The translations under genes and the position numbers were made by a program. 53,676 nucleotides of DNA from Phycisphaerales bacterium (GTDB taxonomy: Bacteria; Planctomycetota; Phycisphaerae; SM23-33; FEN-1343): contig PMYD01000018.1 of the NCBI GenBank assembly GCA_003171335.1, forward strand, positions 1 to 53,676. Reading direction: 5' to 3'. The notes under the pieces are model-generated. The model did no database searches. It was not told where the DNA came from and worked only from the letters and a program-made list of their open reading frames with translations. Shown piece by piece: positions 51,328 to 53,676 of this stretch. The stretch's first letter is position 1; every line of letters starts with the position of its first letter.

Positions 51328-51640
51328 CCGGCGTAGCTTTAGCGAAGCAGGGAGGCTGGAGGCCAGAAGCCCCAGACAAGAGACCGGAGGCCGGAGCAAC
51401 GGCGGGAAGAAGAGGACGCCGGCTCGGACCTCAAGGCCGGTTCAGCCCCAACGGGGCGAGATAGGATAGCCCAGGGCAACGCCCTGGGTGAATAGTCGCA
51501 CGTTTGATTCCGGAGCCCTGAAAGGGCGGCATATTCTCCAGCAACGCAACGGCGGCTATTTCGCCCTTACAGGGCTCTTTGATCATGTTGCGATCCACCA
51601 CCCCGGGCGTTGCCCGGGGCTGTCATATGACGCCTCTTCG
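51328..51640. repeat. Mixed palindromic repeat block
   Basis: It begins with CCCGGCGTAGCTTTAGCGAA (51328), the inverse of the sequence at about 28869-28890. It continues with CCCAACGGGG, CCCAGGGCAACGCCCTGGG (about 51471-51489), GCCCTGAAAGGGC, CGCCCTTACAGGGC and CCCCGGGCGTTGCCCGGGG (about 51601-51619). Several hairpins of different families thus lie in one 300-base block with no gene. The rest to 51776 shows nothing else. Confidence 0.8.
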
Positions 51641-51776
51641 AGGCTTAAGAGGACGAAGAGGAGGACGAGTCTGACTGGGAAAACCAATCTTAAGTTCTTG
51701 AAACACCCGCCCGCCCTGCGCGTCCTTTAATACGGGCGGTGGCCAGCGCAGACCATGCGAGGATGAGGTCATTCTA

Positions 51777-52220
51777 ATGGGCGATGAACATTCTAATCCG
51801 CAACCCAATCCGGCTCCCCCGCCTCCCGCACCCGCCGGATCCGCCATCCAGATGCAATATGCCTCGACAGAGCGAGTTCCCGGGTGCGGCTTGGCGTGCT
51901 TGACCGCTTCGTTGGTGATCGTTCTGCCGGCCCTGGCCCTCAATATGCTGGGACCGATGCTTATCTTTGAAGAAAAAGAATGGCCGACTGGCCACCTTCT
52001 GGTGAACATGTTGTTGGCCTTCAAGTTCGAGTACCCCATCCTCTATGGCTGCATCTATTTTTCAGTCCTGATTGGCGGGCTGATTTGTCTGGGCATCTAT
52101 GTCTTGCGGGCGTCAAGGTCCAAGAGAATCGCCCCATTGCACCTGATCGTGCAGGTTCTGACCGTCGCACTCTTGTATCTGCTGGCGGTGCTGCCACTGG
52201 AAAAGAATTTCTTTCACTAG
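51777..52220 (+). CDS. Small membrane protein of unknown function (147 aa)
   Basis: I do not recognise the family. A proline-rich N-terminus (NPQPNPAPPPPAPAGSA) is followed by three hydrophobic segments: about residues 38-60 (LACLTASLVIVLPALALNML), 88-110 (ILYGCIYFSVLIGGLICLGI) and 122-140 (IVQVLTVALLYLLAVLP). It looks like a resident inner-membrane protein. It lies 15 bp before the PilT/GspE-type ATPase and may be co-transcribed with it, but no role in pili can be shown. There is no clear ribosome-binding site. Confidence 0.6.
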   Translation: MGDEHSNPQPNPAPPPPAPAGSAIQMQYASTERVPGCGLACLTASLVIVLPALALNMLGPMLIFEEKEWPTGHLLVNMLLAFKFEYPILYGCIYFSVLIGGLICLGIYVLRASRSKRIAPLHLIVQVLTVALLYLLAVLPLEKNFFH

Positions 52221-52235
52221 GCGATGAGCGGTTGA

Positions 52236-53459
52236 ATGGCGACGGTTGAGAACGGCGGCATAACTATGAGCGACGAACCTTCCAAACCCGAATCTGACCC
52301 CGAAGCCTGCTATCCAATCGGCTCGGCCTCTCATGCGGCCGTTCCTCCCACCTCCAGCCTCTCCTCCACCTCCTTCGACCGCCTCCTCTCCACCATGCTG
52401 GCCCGGCAGGCCACGGACCTGCACATCCAGGTGGGGTCGGCCCCGGCCATGCGCATCGAAGCGCGGCTGCGCAACGTGGAGGCCCCGGCCATCACCGATG
52501 AGCAGGCCCAGGCGTTCGCCGAATCCGTGCTCGATCCGGTCCGCCGGCGCGACCTCGATCGCCTGGGCTCGTGCGACCTGGCCTTCACTTTCGGCGATTC
52601 GCGGCTGCGCGTGAACATCTTCCGCCAGCAGGGCCACCTGGCCATGGCCATCCGCCGGCTGAACCTGACCATCCCCACCATCGAGGATCTCCACCTGCCG
52701 GCGGAACTCGGCCGCATCACCAAGGCCCAGCGCGGGCTGGTGCTGGTCTCCGGTACGACCTCCAGCGGCAAGAGCACCACGCTGGCGGCCATGATCGGCC
52801 AGATCAACCGCACGCGCAAGGAGCGGATCATCACCGTCGAGGACCCCATCGAGTACATCCACACCGGCGACCGCAGCCTGATCGCCCAGGTGGAGATCGG
52901 CGCGGATTCGCCCAGCTACACGCACGCCATCCGCCAGGTGCTGCGGCAGGACCCCGACGTGATTCTGATCGGCGAGCTGCGCGACCCGGAGGCCATCCAG
53001 GTGGCCGTCCGGGCCGCCGACACCGGCCACCTGGTCTTTGCCGCGGTGCACGCCGGCGATGCGGTGCAGACCATCGAACGCATCATCGCCATGTTCGGCC
53101 CCGAGGAGCACTCGCTGCTGTTGACGCAGCTTTCGATGAACCTCCAGGCGGTGATCTGCCTGCGCCTGGCCCGGGCCACCCGCCGCTCCGGCGGCGGCCT
53201 CGTACCCATCGTCGAAATCCTCCGCGGCACGCCGGTCGTCCGCAAATGCGTGCTCGATGGCCGCTACGAGGCCATCCGCCAGGCCATGACCAACCGCGAC
53301 AACGAGATGCAGACCTTCGACCAGCACCTGGCCGGCCTGTACAAGGCCAAGCGCATCAGCGGCGCCGAGGCCCTGCGCACCAGCACCAACCCCGAGGCCC
53401 TGGCCATGATGCTGCGCGGGATTACGACAAGGGATACGCAGAGGGGGCTGGTGAGATGA
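52236..53459 (+). CDS. PilT/GspE-type secretion ATPase
   Basis: This 407-residue cytoplasmic hexameric ATPase powers pilus retraction or a type II-like system. The N-terminal domain, about 40-140, contains LARQATDLHIQVGSAPAMRI. Walker A is GTTSSGKST (residues 173-181), a variant of the PilT GPTGSGKST. The Asp box is ITVEDPIEYIH, Walker B is DPDVILIGELRD (about 239-250), and the His box is TGHLVFAAVHAGDAVQTIER. Length and order fit PilT-like retraction ATPases better than GspE, which has an extra tetra-cysteine domain absent here. ATG 52236 is used; ATG 52266 is possible. Confidence 0.88.
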   Translation: MATVENGGITMSDEPSKPESDPEACYPIGSASHAAVPPTSSLSSTSFDRLLSTMLARQATDLHIQVGSAPAMRIEARLRNVEAPAITDEQAQAFAESVLDPVRRRDLDRLGSCDLAFTFGDSRLRVNIFRQQGHLAMAIRRLNLTIPTIEDLHLPAELGRITKAQRGLVLVSGTTSSGKSTTLAAMIGQINRTRKERIITVEDPIEYIHTGDRSLIAQVEIGADSPSYTHAIRQVLRQDPDVILIGELRDPEAIQVAVRAADTGHLVFAAVHAGDAVQTIERIIAMFGPEEHSLLLTQLSMNLQAVICLRLARATRRSGGGLVPIVEILRGTPVVRKCVLDGRYEAIRQAMTNRDNEMQTFDQHLAGLYKAKRISGAEALRTSTNPEALAMMLRGITTRDTQRGLVR

Positions 53460-53498
53460 TGGCCGTCAAGAAGTTGCGGCGACAAGGGATCAAAGGAC

Positions 53499-53675
53499 AT
53501 GGATGAGCCCGGAAATGATAAACCGACGGTAATGGAATACGCGAAGCCCGAGCCCGGGCAATCGCCTTTGGCCCTTTGGGCGGCCGTATTGGGTGCAGGC
53601 TCCATATGCTTATTCTCCTTGGCAGGTGTGAGTAGGTGCTTTGGGATAATCTGGGGTATCTGTTTAGCGGGTTGA
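53499..53675 (+). CDS. Short hydrophobic protein (58 aa) at the window edge
   Basis: The frame starts at an ATG 39 bases after the ATPase gene, with AAGG shortly before it. It reads MDEPGNDKPTVMEYAKPEPG, then LALWAAVLGAGSICLFSLAG and a second hydrophobic piece ending at TGA. It resembles the start of small two-segment membrane proteins with a proline-rich N-terminus, similar in design to the 51777 gene. It may be a complete small gene, or a longer gene cut by a frameshift just inside the window end. Confidence 0.45.
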   Translation: MDEPGNDKPTVMEYAKPEPGQSPLALWAAVLGAGSICLFSLAGVSRCFGIIWGICLAG

Positions 53676-53676
53676 C

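Overview
The window looks like a chromosomal piece of an uncultured member of the Planctomycetota, most likely near the class Phycisphaerae. The evidence is an N-terminal LEPRQLLSG secretion signature (1212-2396), PEP-CTERM sorting tags, strings of dockerin repeats, a squalene-cyclase-like/DUF4159 protein, a Minf_1886-family gene, generally high GC, and many hairpin repeats of the kind common in planctomycete genomes. This is inferred from protein families. There is no rRNA gene, and I saw no tRNA or CRISPR array.

Layout. 1-1.2 kb holds a dead response-regulator fragment split by a nested MITE-like element. 1.2-10.1 kb is mostly housekeeping: a LEPR surface protein, a SIS sugar-phosphate protein, PPi-type phosphofructokinase, an amidotransferase-like protein, an M20 peptidase, a PIG-L deacetylase, a fasciclin lipoprotein and a thioesterase. 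10.4-12.1 kb is a three-gene overlapping operon of lower GC (TIGR04255-like, HicB-like, HicA-like). 12.1-15.0 kb is an overlapping glyA-mcsA-mcsB operon on the minus strand, followed by an mgtE-type transporter. 16.6-20.5 kb holds five consecutive lipoprotein genes (LpoB-like, COG3014-like, a small one, YcfL-like, CsgG/LpoB-like), bracketed by the same hairpin repeat. 20.7-23.6 kb has a GH51-like protein whose two catalytic glutamates appear replaced, and a universal stress protein. 24-27.8 kb is an accessory pocket: a frameshifted fic gene, unknown genes, a small frameshifted gene, a PRiA4_ORF3 protein and a VOC protein. 28-34.3 kb holds the DUF4159 protein with a hairpin repeat inside its reading frame, SppA, a RAYT-like transposase lacking its HUH motif, and a cell-wall amidase.

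34.5-42 kb is the most rearranged part. A GAF/SpoIIE phosphatase is followed by two diverged copies of a PEP-CTERM plus beta-helix unit. A second phosphatase 3' end is stranded between the copies. In the second copy the two proteins are joined in one frame and end in dockerin repeats. Next come two tandem mini-genes, 24 and 21 codons long, each ending in a cysteine-rich tail and followed by the same hairpin, and then a PEP-CTERM protein with a cysteine-protease-like head. 44-53.7 kb is again mostly housekeeping: a tandem FAH-domain protein, a Spy/CpxP-like protein, RicT with long low-complexity arms beside metG, a Minf_1886 protein, and a PilT/GspE-type ATPase.

The clearest theme is short palindromic repeats. 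At least seven families sit between genes, some as inverted pairs, one inside a reading frame and one set inside a mobile element, together with a catalytically eroded RAYT relative. The best candidates for undescribed biology are the TIGR04255/HicB/HicA operon, the twin mini-peptide units, the repeat-bracketed lipoprotein cluster and the phosphatase/beta-helix duplication.
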